A stretch of 64,000 nt of DNA from an uncultured Eubacteriales bacterium. GTDB lineage: Bacteria; Bacillota; Clostridia; Oscillospirales; CAG-272. The notes beneath the pieces are model-generated. The model ran no database searches. It saw nothing but the letters and a program-made list of their open reading frames with translations, and was not told the DNA's origin. The position numbers and the translations under genes are program-made. The stretch's first letter is position 1. Each line of letters starts with the position of its first letter. Shown here in pieces: positions 41,666 through 50,148 of this stretch. The stretch covers positions 9,169-73,168 of the forward strand of contig CAKSLU010000006.1 of assembly GCA_934474225.1 (NCBI GenBank), given 5' to 3'.

Positions 41666-43235
41666 CCGTACTCCTGCTGTTCTCTCTCATTTTATTCGGC
41701 GATATGCCGTAATGCTTTTTGAAGCAATAGCTGAAATAGTGCTGGTCGCTGTAGCCGCAGCGCTCGGCAACCTCGAGAATCTTCATCGTCGAGCAGACGA
41801 TGAGGTCATAGGCATGCCGCATCCGGCAGGCGGTGAGCAGCGAGATGAAGTTCTCGCCCTTGTTCTTCTTGATGAGGGCGCTGAGGTAATTCGGGCTGAC
41901 GGCGAGACGGGTGCTGACATCGGTCAGCGTGAGCGACTCGTCGGCATAATCCGACTCGATGATCGCCACGGCGCGGTCACAGAGCAGCTGCGAGCTCTGC
42001 GTGCGATAGCCCGCGATGATCTTCCGCGCATCCAGGCACAGGCGGCGCAACTCGTCCCGCATCGTTTCGCTGCGCTCGGCAAGCCCGACGCGCGCGTAAA
42101 TGGGGTTGTCCGCGACAAGCGCGGTCAGCGCCTCCTTCTGCGAGACGGTGCTGACCGTGCGGTAGACCGTCGCCAGAATCTGAATCACCAGATAGTCGCT
42201 GCTGCGCTGGCTCGGCTCGCGGTACAGCTCGTCGAGGAAGGATGCAAGCGCCTCCTCCGTGCCGACCTTGAGCAGTTCCTCCAGGCGGAAGACCGACTTC
42301 TCAATGTATTCGTACTCATTCCTCGAGCCGCGCTCCTGGTCGGTGATGTACCGCAGGGGCGTTGCGCCCTCGGTGGAATAGCGACGCGCCGTGACCGCCT
42401 CAAAATAGGCGGCGGCGCTCTGCGACACCGAGGTGAACAGGCGGCTGATACCGACCGTGCAAGTCTCGCCGTAGAGCTTTGAGGCACTCTGCACAAGATC
42501 CTGCATCGCGATGCGGAAGTTCTCGCTGTTGTCCTTGTCGGAGTAGGCGAAAATCACGATTCTGCCGTTGACGAGGAAGACGCAGACCGAAATATACTTG
42601 GACAGAATCGCCTCGGTGAGCGCAATGTGCCGCGCCGCCGTGCGGTTCTCGCCCGCCTTGTTCTTGAATTTCGCCACGGCGACGCAGAAGCGCTTTGGCG
42701 GCGTCTCAAACAGCCCGATTTCGGCGGCGCGGGCATAGAGTGCCTCGTCGCTCTCAAAATCGTCGCTGGTGCCGAGCAGGAGCGGCAGCAGAAACTCGGT
42801 GGTCGCCAGCCGCTTTTCCACCTGCGGGTCTGCGCCCGCATGGCGCAGCTCCTCGAGACGCGCGTCCATCTTTTCGCGGATGTGGAGCAGCTCCTCGGAC
42901 AGTTCCGCGGCGGAGATGGGCTTGAGCAGATAGCGGATGACATTGTAGTTGATGGCTTCCTGCGCGTAGCCGAAGTCGTCATAGCCGCTGAGGAAAACAA
43001 TTTGCGTCGCGGGGCAGACCTCGCGCACCCGCCGCGCCAGTTCCAGCCCGGTCATCAGCGGCATGCGGATGTCGGTTATGAGCAAATCCGGCTCGTATTG
43101 CTCCACCGCCTCCAGCGCTTCCACGCCGTTCTCGGCGTCCGCCACGACGGAAAAGCCCAGCCCCGCCCAGTCAATCCGCGCAAGGATTGCCTGCCGCAGT
43201 TCGACCTCGTCATCCGCAAATACGACTGTGTACAT
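41655..43235 (-). CDS. AraC-type response regulator, YesN family
   Basis: 526 residues. An N-terminal receiver has phospho-acceptor Asp55 in LLITDIRMPL, the acidic pair DDE at 8-10 and the signal Lys in RYLLKPISAAE. A long linker domain follows. The C-terminal 100 residues are an AraC double helix-turn-helix: TDVSTRLAVSPNYLSALIKK and ILEVAERCGYSDQHYFSYCF. It probably activates the mgl operon in answer to a sugar sensed by the kinase and lipoprotein. ATG 43235 has GGAGGG 7 bases upstream; an upstream open stretch overlaps the promoter region. Confidence 0.94.
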   Translation of the reverse strand: MYTVVFADDEVELRQAILARIDWAGLGFSVVADAENGVEALEAVEQYEPDLLITDIRMPLMTGLELARRVREVCPATQIVFLSGYDDFGYAQEAINYNVIRYLLKPISAAELSEELLHIREKMDARLEELRHAGADPQVEKRLATTEFLLPLLLGTSDDFESDEALYARAAEIGLFETPPKRFCVAVAKFKNKAGENRTAARHIALTEAILSKYISVCVFLVNGRIVIFAYSDKDNSENFRIAMQDLVQSASKLYGETCTVGISRLFTSVSQSAAAYFEAVTARRYSTEGATPLRYITDQERGSRNEYEYIEKSVFRLEELLKVGTEEALASFLDELYREPSQRSSDYLVIQILATVYRTVSTVSQKEALTALVADNPIYARVGLAERSETMRDELRRLCLDARKIIAGYRTQSSQLLCDRAVAIIESDYADESLTLTDVSTRLAVSPNYLSALIKKNKGENFISLLTACRMRHAYDLIVCSTMKILEVAERCGYSDQHYFSYCFKKHYGISPNKMRENSRSTDES

Positions 43236-43269
43236 ACCATGCCCTCCGTCTTTTTGGTTACTACCTATT

Positions 43270-43298
43270 ATTATATCGGAAAGCCGCAAAGTTTTCAA
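43270..43298 (-). promoter_or_regulatory. Promoter of the YesMN-binding-protein operon
   Basis: On the minus strand TTGAAA (43298-43293), 17-base spacer, TATAAT (43275-43270), 35 bases before the regulator start. Confidence 0.75.
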
Positions 43299-43301
43299 CA
43301 T

Positions 43302-43332
43302 AAAAAACAGGCGGCGACGCCGTCTGTTTTTT
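43302..43332. terminator. Hairpin terminator beside the repeat element
   Basis: A 14-bp stem AAAAAACAGGCGGC/GCCGTCTGTTTTTT (one G-U) with a 3-base loop. It lies between the promoter of the YesMN operon and the repeat, and can stop transcripts coming from the gene at 43597. Confidence 0.7.
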
Positions 43333-43355
43333 GCGGGGGAAAAGCGCGTGCGGAA

Positions 43356-43511
43356 GGCTCCCCTGTGCAAGGGGAGCTGTCACCGATAGGTGACTGAGGG
43401 GTTGTTCCGTGGCTCTGTAACAATCCCTCCGTCGGCGATGATGTTTCCCGCAAGGGAAACTCATTAGGAACGCTTGCGTTCTGGGACACACTCCCTTTAC
43501 ACAAGGGAGGC
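43356..43511. repeat. Inverted-repeat element, copy 2 of 2
   Basis: Same ends as 13433-13647: GGCTCCCCTGTGCAAGGGGA at the left, and CTCCCTTTACACAAGGGAGG with one more C at the right, with internal TGAGGGGTTGTT and AACAATCCCTCCGTC inverted. The left arm has hairpin GTCACC-GATA-GGTGAC where copy 1 has an unrelated stem. The 361-base gap holds only this, the promoter and the terminator. Confidence 0.7.
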
Positions 43512-43596
43512 GAAGATAGATTATGCACGAATGCGGCACTATCTCAGGCTTCCCTTGTGGAAGGCTTGGACAGTAGCACACATGAGTTTTGCGCTT

Positions 43597-45450
43597 TCAG
43601 CTCACGCCGTAGGGCTTATAGGGGGAGTCGCCGACCACAGTCGTACCGTAGACCGCACCGTCCGTGCCGAAAGCATATTCAACGCGCAGCGACGGCACAA
43701 AATGATTGTCGTCCGCAAAATACTGCACGGTGAGCACATGCCGCCCGTCCGTCTCTATGCGATGCGCGGCACGCACGGCATAAAAGCCGCCGCCGAGACC
43801 GCCGGAATACACCCATCGGCGACCGTTTTCATCCGTCGTCGAAAACCTCCCGACAAACTCCCGCGGGAAGCCGAACAGCCGCTCGGCAAGGTCGGCAAAG
43901 GTGTCCTCCGCCATCTTATCGTGGTTGCCGTAACGGTCGACAATGTAGTTTACCGGAAACACGTCGCAGTTTTCCGCATTCCATGCGCCATATGCGGGAT
44001 AGTGCCAGATATAGCAGGACGCAAGCAGCTCGGAGTAGGTCTCGGCGCAGGCGTCACAGCCCTCTTCCGCCGCGGGATATGCCGCGGCACGCGGGTCGTC
44101 ACCGAGGAAGGTCATCGTCAGTTCGCGCCGCTCTTCAACCACCGTCTCATACCGCCCGGGCGGCAAGGTGTCAAGCCCCGACGCATCGACCGTGAATGTA
44201 AACAGCAGCCTGTTGATGCCGACCTCCGGTTCGAGACGCGCGATGCGATAGTCCGAGATCTGCACCGTGTCAAACTCGGCGATCTCCGTAGTATTCTCAC
44301 CGAGAAATCTGCCTAAAAAGGCGCGCGTCCTCTCGGAATAAGTGCCGTCCGCATTCAGTTTGTCCCAGTCGGCAAGCGAGGTGATCGCGTCCACGGATGC
44401 GGATTCGGTCGCTTCGGTCGTTTCGGTGGTCTGCGCGGCAGGCTCGGTCTGTGTCGTCAGCGAAGTCTGCAAACCACAGGGCGCATAGGGGGAATCGCCG
44501 ACCACGGTCGTACCGTAGACCGCGCCGTCCGTGCCGAAGGCATACTCGACGCGCACCGACGGCACAAAATGATTGTCGTCCGCAAAATACTGCACGGTGA
44601 GCACATGCCGCCCGTCCGTCTCGATGCGATGCGCGGCACGCACGGCGTAAAAGCCGCCGCCGAGGCTGCCGGCATGCACCCATCGGCTGCCGTCCGCTTC
44701 CGCCGTCGAAAGCTTCCCGACAAGCGACTGCGGAAAGCCGAACAGCCGCTCGGCAAGGTCGGCAAAGGTGTCCTCCGCCATCTTATCGCCATTGCCATAA
44801 CGGTCAACAATGTAGTTTACCGGGAGCCAATTGCAGTTCTCCGCAGTCCATGCGCCGTATGCGGGGTAGTTCCAGACATAAGAAGAAGTGAGCAGCGCGT
44901 GGTAGGTCTCTGTGCAGCTGTCACAGCCCTCTCCCGCCGCCGGATATGCCGCGTCACGCGGGTCGTCACCGAGGAACGTCAGCGTCGGGTCGCGCAGGTC
45001 TTCCACCAGCGTCTCATACCGCCCGGGCGGCAGGGTGTCAAGCCCCGACGCATCGACGGTAAATGTGAACAGCAGCCTGTTTATGCTATCCGCGTCATCC
45101 GGTTCGCGGCGCGCGATGCGATAGTCCGAAATCTGCACCGTGTCAAATTCGGCGATGCCCGTGGTGTTCTCCCCGAGAAATCTGCCGAAGAAAGCGCACA
45201 TGTCGTCGGAATAAGCGCCGTCCGCATTCAGTTTGTCCCAGTCGGCAAGCGAGGTGATTGCATCCCCGGATGTCGGCTCGGTGGTTTCGGTCGTTTCAGA
45301 AGTCTGCGCGGCAGGCTCGGTCTGTGTCGTCAGCGAAGTCGGCAGGTCGGTTGCGGGCGCATCCGAATGCATCGGCTGCCCCCCGCCGCAGGCGGCGAGT
45401 GCCGCCGCAAGCGCGGCGACGGTCAGTGTAAGTAACAGTTTCTTTTGCAT
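43597..45450 (-). CDS. Lipoprotein built from two tandem copies of a 290-residue unit, 617 aa
   Basis: Unknown function. The N-terminus MQKKLLLTLTVAALAAALAA with Cys21 is a lipoprotein signal. Residues about 38-330 and 331-617 are near-identical repeats, each opening with TSLTTQTEPAAQT and a Thr/Glu-rich linker, then AITSLADWDKLNADG, FDTVQISDYRIAR, LLFTFTVDASGLDTLPPGRY, MAEDTFADLAERLFGF and GGGFYAVRAAHRIETDGR, ending GTTVVGDSPY. The DNA offset of the repeat is about 873 bases. Each unit has paired cysteines (CDSC or CDAC). The outer-surface location is inferred from the lipobox. ATG 45450 follows GGGAGGG. A frame opening further upstream has no site. Confidence 0.82.
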   Translation of the reverse strand: MQKKLLLTLTVAALAAALAACGGGQPMHSDAPATDLPTSLTTQTEPAAQTSETTETTEPTSGDAITSLADWDKLNADGAYSDDMCAFFGRFLGENTTGIAEFDTVQISDYRIARREPDDADSINRLLFTFTVDASGLDTLPPGRYETLVEDLRDPTLTFLGDDPRDAAYPAAGEGCDSCTETYHALLTSSYVWNYPAYGAWTAENCNWLPVNYIVDRYGNGDKMAEDTFADLAERLFGFPQSLVGKLSTAEADGSRWVHAGSLGGGFYAVRAAHRIETDGRHVLTVQYFADDNHFVPSVRVEYAFGTDGAVYGTTVVGDSPYAPCGLQTSLTTQTEPAAQTTETTEATESASVDAITSLADWDKLNADGTYSERTRAFLGRFLGENTTEIAEFDTVQISDYRIARLEPEVGINRLLFTFTVDASGLDTLPPGRYETVVEERRELTMTFLGDDPRAAAYPAAEEGCDACAETYSELLASCYIWHYPAYGAWNAENCDVFPVNYIVDRYGNHDKMAEDTFADLAERLFGFPREFVGRFSTTDENGRRWVYSGGLGGGFYAVRAAHRIETDGRHVLTVQYFADDNHFVPSLRVEYAFGTDGAVYGTTVVGDSPYKPYGVS

Positions 45451-45525
45451 GGTATCCCTCCCATTCACCCTGTATATCGTCAATTTCCCTGTATGGTTTC
45501 AGTATAGCACAAATGGGAGAATGTG

Positions 45526-47214
45526 TCAAGCTGCGTGCGTACCGCCGACAATGTCACAGTATGCACCGGAGGTCACGCGCCAGACCAGCGCATAGAGCGC
45601 GGCGAAGACCGCAAAGCTCGCCCCCGTGGTGGCGGCAAACAGCCCCGTGTTGTACATGCCGAAAAGCGTGAGCAGTCTTGCAATCATCGGGAAGGCGCAG
45701 GCGAGGTGCACCCCTGCCAGAAGCAGCGGCAGGAAGAACACGGTCAGCATCTGCGAATTGACGCTCCGCCGGATCTCCCGCGCGGTCATGCCGACCTTCT
45801 GCATGATGGCAAAGCGCGACGCGTCCTCCGCCGCCTCGGTCAGCTGCTTGTAGTACAGAATCAGCACGGCGGCGCAGATAAAGACCGACGAGAGCAGGAT
45901 GCCGAGGAAGAACAGCCCGCCGAACGAGCCGTAGAAATCCCCGCGCTCCACCGCGCGGCTGTCGCAGAAGAAGCTCTCATAGCCGTACTGCTCCCCCACC
46001 TCGCTCGGTGCAAACCGACGCATCAGCGCGCGCCAGAGTGCGGTCTGTGCGTCGTCGTCCGCCGCTGTGTCAAAGGTGCAGATATAGCGCGCGTTTCCGT
46101 TTTTCGGATAAACGGTAAAGTTCTCCTGAAAATCCGTCGGCTCGACGCCCGCGTCCGCCGCCTCGGCGAGCACAAGTGCGCGCAGCGCATCAGTATCCGC
46201 TGCCGCTGCGTCCGTCTCCTCGCTGTCCCAGAACACAAATTCGATCTGCATATCATGGGGATAGCGGGTGCGCACGACATCCTCCTCGCCGAAATAGAGG
46301 CAGGTGGTGGAGGAAATCATCACAAGCACCATCGTAGCAAGGATGCAGACTGAGGCAAGCCCTGCGCCGCTGCGCTTCATGCGGAACGCCATTGAGGAGA
46401 CCGAGACGAAATGCGCGGGCTTGTAGTAATACCGCTTATTCCTTTGCAGCAGGCGGCAGAGCAGGACAGACCCCGCGATGAAAACGAGATATGTCCCCAC
46501 AATGACCATCAGCACCGCAAGAAAGAACAGCCCGATGGCGGCAACGGGATCGGTGATGGTGACAGCCAGGGCATACGCGCCGCCGAGCAGCAGAAGCCCG
46601 AGCACGCCGATAACGGGATTGGCGCGCGGCGGCTTTTCGCCGAGGTTCTCGCTCTTGGTGAGCGTAACGGTGTCGGCAAAGCCGATACGCCGAAGCGAAT
46701 CGAGAAACAGCAGAAGGAAGATGACGCCGAAGATGGCGACCGTCTCGCCGAGCCCCGCGCCCGACAGGCGGAGGCTGTAGTTCACCGTGCCGCCCGTAAT
46801 GCGGTAGAGCCCCAGCTCCGCCAGCTTGGCAAACGCCGCACCCGCGAGCAGCCCGACCGAGACGGACAGGACATAGGAAATGAGCGTCTCCCAAAAGAGG
46901 ATGGCGGCAAGGCTGCGCTTGCCCATGCCGAGCACGCTGTACAGTCCGAATTCGCGCCCGCGCCGCTTGATCAGAAAGGCGTGCGTGTAAAACAGGAACA
47001 GCGCCGCAAACACCGCGATGACAAAGCTGCCGAGCTGCAAAATGGCGCGCAGCGTCGCGCCGCCGGAGATTTGGTCAAGCCCGACATCACCCGCGAGAAA
47101 GAAGAGGATATACTGCACCGCGCTCACGCCGGCGGCGGTCAGCAGAAAGGGGAGGTAAAACCGCCGTTCGCGGCGGATGCCATCCGCGGCAAGGCGAAGA
47201 TACAGCGTTTTCAT
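45526..47214 (-). CDS. Bce-type ABC transporter permease
   Basis: A FtsX/MacB-like permease of 562 residues with about ten membrane spans (segments near 20-42, 60-80, 108-135, 160-180, 205-250, 288-305, 425-450, 490-530) and a large external domain of about 130 residues between spans seven and eight (YPHDMQIEFVFWDSEE and following), the layout of BceB proteins that flag cell-wall antibiotics such as bacitracin or lantibiotics. RREFGLYSVLGMGKRS is the cytosolic coupling region. ATG 47214 overlaps the ATPase stop (ATGA). It pairs with the ATPase and a two-component system further upstream. Confidence 0.9.
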   Translation of the reverse strand: MKTLYLRLAADGIRRERRFYLPFLLTAAGVSAVQYILFFLAGDVGLDQISGGATLRAILQLGSFVIAVFAALFLFYTHAFLIKRRGREFGLYSVLGMGKRSLAAILFWETLISYVLSVSVGLLAGAAFAKLAELGLYRITGGTVNYSLRLSGAGLGETVAIFGVIFLLLFLDSLRRIGFADTVTLTKSENLGEKPPRANPVIGVLGLLLLGGAYALAVTITDPVAAIGLFFLAVLMVIVGTYLVFIAGSVLLCRLLQRNKRYYYKPAHFVSVSSMAFRMKRSGAGLASVCILATMVLVMISSTTCLYFGEEDVVRTRYPHDMQIEFVFWDSEETDAAAADTDALRALVLAEAADAGVEPTDFQENFTVYPKNGNARYICTFDTAADDDAQTALWRALMRRFAPSEVGEQYGYESFFCDSRAVERGDFYGSFGGLFFLGILLSSVFICAAVLILYYKQLTEAAEDASRFAIMQKVGMTAREIRRSVNSQMLTVFFLPLLLAGVHLACAFPMIARLLTLFGMYNTGLFAATTGASFAVFAALYALVWRVTSGAYCDIVGGTHAA

Positions 47215-47975
47215 TCGGCTTTTCCTCCTGCGGCAAGCAGCGTCAGCGTATCGCTGATGCGGCGGTAGAACTGCTCGTCGCTGCCGTCGCCGCGATACAG
47301 CTGGTGGAAGACCTCGCCGTCCCGGATGAAGAGCACGCGCCCCGCCGTGCTCGCCGCGCGCACCGAGTGCGTCACCATCAGAATCGTCTGCCCGAGGCGG
47401 TTGATCTCGCCGAAGAGGCGCAAGAGTTCGTCGGTCGCCTTGGAGTCCAGCGCACCGGTCGGCTCGTCGGCAAGCACCAGTTTCGGCGCGGTGATCAGCG
47501 CGCGGGCGACGGCGCAGCGCTGCTTTTGCCCGCCCGAAATCTCATAGGGATACTTTTTGAGGATGTCGGTGATGCCAAGGCGTCCCGCCACCGGCAGTAT
47601 GCGCCCGTTCATCTCCTTGTACTTCTTCCCCGCCAGCACGAGCGGCAGATAGATGTTGTCCTCAACGGTCAGCGTATCGAGCAGGTTGAAATCCTGGAAG
47701 ACAAAGCCGAGGTTGTCGCGGCGGAAGGCGGCAAGCGCCGCGTCGCCGACGGCGGAAAGTTCGCGTCCGTCCAGCACCACGCTGCCGCCGGTCGGCTTGT
47801 CCAGCGCAGCCAGAATGTTCAGCAGCGTGGTCTTGCCCGAGCCGGATTCGCCCATCACGGCGACATATTCGCCCGCATCCACCTTGAAGGTGACATTTTT
47901 CAGTGCCTCCACTTTGCCGCCGCCGAAGCGCGGGACATAAACTTTTTTCAGATTGTTGACTTCAAGCATATACAT
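47211..47975 (-). CDS. Bce-type ABC transporter ATP-binding protein
   Basis: 254 residues. Walker A GESGSGKTTLLN, Q-loop VFQDFNLLDTL, signature EISGGQKQRCAVARAL, Walker B LVLADEPTGALD and H-loop MVTHSV are all intact. This ATPase class (MacB/LolD/BceA) works with FtsX-like permeases. ATG 47975 has GGAGG 8 bases upstream, and a second in-frame ATG lies two codons later. The 376-base gap to the kinase gene holds the palindromic element and nothing else I can name. Confidence 0.94.
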   Translation of the reverse strand: MYMLEVNNLKKVYVPRFGGGKVEALKNVTFKVDAGEYVAVMGESGSGKTTLLNILAALDKPTGGSVVLDGRELSAVGDAALAAFRRDNLGFVFQDFNLLDTLTVEDNIYLPLVLAGKKYKEMNGRILPVAGRLGITDILKKYPYEISGGQKQRCAVARALITAPKLVLADEPTGALDSKATDELLRLFGEINRLGQTILMVTHSVRAASTAGRVLFIRDGEVFHQLYRGDGSDEQFYRRISDTLTLLAAGGKAE

Positions 47976-47992
47976 AAAACATTCCTCCGTTC

Positions 47993-48270
47993 ATACCCTC
48001 GATTGACAAGGGCAGATACGCTTTCCGACGGTAAAAAGTTGGTGCTGGACATCGTCATCGTCCTCGGTGGGCGGTCGGCGCACCTTCGTCCTCTTCCTCG
48101 CCAACCCCAATTTTTCCTCGCCGGAAAGTCCTACGGAGTTTTTCGGGAGCGGAAATTGTGCCGGGCGAGGCTGACGAAGCAGGCGGGCACCAGCCCGCCA
48201 ATGAGGAAAACGAAGTCTGGTGCGATTTCAGCCCCGAAAAACCGTGTCTGCCCTTGTCAATCGAGGGTAT
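47993..48270. repeat. 278-bp near-perfect palindromic element with 24-bp perfect ends
   Basis: The ends are exact inverted repeats: 47993-48016 (ATACCCTCGATTGACAAGGG then CAGA) and 48247-48270. The centre (48128-48141) is a hairpin AAGTCC-TAC-GGAGTT with one mismatch, placed at the exact midpoint of the element, and the inner parts pair imperfectly (for example GGTGGGCGGTC near 48066 with GGCGGGCTGGT on the other strand near 48190). The whole could fold into one long stem. No protein is encoded. A 21-bp copy of one end lies at 34528. It sits inside the bce gene order, between kinase and ATPase. Confidence 0.8.
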
Positions 48271-48351
48271 CCCTATTTTAGCAAAAGCGGGAGATGCGCC
48301 GCCATCGTTTCGGCTTACATTTCCCGCAAAGTCCTTACAGTTTTGTAAGAT

Positions 48352-49353
48352 TTATTCCATCCGTGGTCTTTTCTGCGTAAAATCCAGCGTCACCGTCGTG
48401 CCGACGCCGACCGTCGAGGTCGCCGCCAGTCCCACGCCGAGCATATCACACACGCGGCGGCAGAGGTACAGCCCGATGCCGCTGGAATGCGCGTCGGTGC
48501 GCCCACTGCCGCCCGTGTAGCCCCGCTCAAAGATGCGCGGCAGATCCTCGGGCGCGATGCCGATGCCGCTGTCCGCGACGGACAGCTTACCGGGCGCGGG
48601 CGAAAAAATGCGCACACCGCCCGTGCGCGTGTATTTGAGTGCATTGGAAAGCAGCTGTTCGAGCACAAAGGAGATCCACTTTGCGTCCGTGACCGTCACA
48701 ATGCCGCTTTCGGTAATGTCCACCGTGAGGCGCTTTGCGATAAACTCACCCGAGAAGCGCTTGACCGCCTCACGCACGAGCGGGTCCACCGCCGTCTCGC
48801 GGAACACATAGTCCCCCTTGGCGCCGTCCAGCCGCAGGTAGGTCATCACCATGTCCACATACCGCTCGGTGCGGGCAAGTTCCACGCCGAGCGTCCGCGC
48901 CGTGGGGGTGTCCTCGCCGGACAGGGTCAGCCGCATGGCGGCAAGCGGCGTTTTGATCTGGTGCGCCCACAGCGTGTAATACTCCATCATGCTGTCATAG
49001 CGCCGCTGCGCCGCATCCTCGCTTGCCGCAAGTTCCTGCCGCAGGCAGTCGATGACCGCGAAAGCATCCGCCTCTTCCACCGTCTCGGGCGGCGGCAATG
49101 CCGCCTGCCGCGCAGCGGCGGGTGCGCGCAGATGCAGGGTTGCCTTGTGCCGCCGCACCGTGTGTGCATAGTCAAGCGACAGAAGCAGCAGCCCGATCGC
49201 CGCGCACAGCCCGGACGGGTACAGCACGGCACGGAGGGGCAGGCGATAGAGGTAAAAAGATGCCGCAAGCAGCGCCGCAAAGCCGAAAAAGGCGGCAAGC
49301 ATGCCGCCGCGCGACCGCAGCCACCGCCTGAAAATCCGTTCCCCGTCCATCAT
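48352..49353 (-). CDS. Sensor histidine kinase, BceS-like
   Basis: 333 residues. Two adjacent membrane segments (about 18-36 and 40-62) with almost no external loop, the intramembrane-sensing layout. The phospho-acceptor is His131 in LWAHQIKTPLAAM, followed by N-box EQLLSNALKYT, G1 VADSGIGIAPEDLP, and SSGIGLYLCRRVCDMLG. It pairs with the regulator 21 bases upstream. Such kinases do not sense directly but read the activity of the BceAB transporter encoded beyond the palindrome. Confidence 0.92.
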   Translation of the reverse strand: MMDGERIFRRWLRSRGGMLAAFFGFAALLAASFYLYRLPLRAVLYPSGLCAAIGLLLLSLDYAHTVRRHKATLHLRAPAAARQAALPPPETVEEADAFAVIDCLRQELAASEDAAQRRYDSMMEYYTLWAHQIKTPLAAMRLTLSGEDTPTARTLGVELARTERYVDMVMTYLRLDGAKGDYVFRETAVDPLVREAVKRFSGEFIAKRLTVDITESGIVTVTDAKWISFVLEQLLSNALKYTRTGGVRIFSPAPGKLSVADSGIGIAPEDLPRIFERGYTGGSGRTDAHSSGIGLYLCRRVCDMLGVGLAATSTVGVGTTVTLDFTQKRPRME

Positions 49354-49374
49354 GTTTCCTCTTTTCTTCCCTCT

Positions 49375-50046
49375 TTACTGTATCATGTAGCCGACGCCGA
49401 ACTTGGTGGTAATGAAGTCCGCAAGCCCCGCCGCGTCCAGTTTTTTGCGCAGGCGCGCCACATTGACCGTGAGCGTGTTCTCGTCTACAAAGGCATCGGT
49501 CTCCCACAGGCGCTCCATCAGTCGCTCACGGCTGACGACCTTGCCCTTGCTCTCGAGCAGGCAGGCGAGGATGCGGTATTCGTTCTTGGTCAGCTCGATT
49601 TTCTGCCCGGCATAGGTCAGCGATTCGCTGCCCGTGTCGAGCATGGCACCGCGATGCGCAAAGAACGCCGCCTGCGGCGCGAGGTCATAGCTGCGGCGCA
49701 GGAGGGCGCGCAGTTTTGCCATCAGCACGCTGCCGTCAAAGGGCTTGGCAATGAAATCGTCCGCGCCCATCTCCATCGCGGTGACGATGTTCATCCCATC
49801 CGACGCAGAGGAGATGAACACGATAGGCACATTCGAGAGTTTCCGCAGTTCGGCGCACCAGTGATACCCGCTGAAGAACGGCAGCGAAATGTCGATGAGC
49901 ACGATGTGCGGCGCAAAGGCGGCGTATTCGGCGAGGACGGCGCGGAAGTCCGAGACGATGTGCGTCTCCATCTCCCAGGCGGCAGCCAGTTTTGCCACCG
50001 CCGCGGCAATGGCGGCATCGTCCTCGATGATCAACAGTTTGTACAT
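49375..50046 (-). CDS. OmpR-type response regulator, BceR-like
   Basis: 223 residues: receiver domain with Asp52 in VLIDISLP, acidic pair EDD at 8-10 and FIAKPFD, then a winged-helix DNA-binding domain (NEYRILACLLESKGKVVSRE, ENTLTVNVARLRKKLDA). It is expected to activate the transporter genes when the kinase is stimulated. ATG 50046 has GGAGGAACGCC upstream. The operon order (regulator, kinase, ATPase, permease) matches Bce modules. Confidence 0.94.
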   Translation of the reverse strand: MYKLLIIEDDAAIAAAVAKLAAAWEMETHIVSDFRAVLAEYAAFAPHIVLIDISLPFFSGYHWCAELRKLSNVPIVFISSASDGMNIVTAMEMGADDFIAKPFDGSVLMAKLRALLRRSYDLAPQAAFFAHRGAMLDTGSESLTYAGQKIELTKNEYRILACLLESKGKVVSRERLMERLWETDAFVDENTLTVNVARLRKKLDAAGLADFITTKFGVGYMIQ

Positions 50047-50095
50047 GGCGTTCCTCCGATGTGGATTTGTCTGTATTTACTATATCAAAAAATGA

Positions 50096-50128
50096 CTTTG
50101 GGGTCAAGCGCCCGCCCGACCCCAAAGC
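50096..50128 (-). terminator. Terminator of the ABC-2/DUF4097 operon
   Basis: A 10-bp stem CTTTGGGGTC/GACCCCAAAG with a 13-base GC loop, followed on the minus strand by TTTTTT; 20 bases after the permease stop. Confidence 0.85.
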
Positions 50129-50148
50129 ATTAAGATTCGATTAAACCG

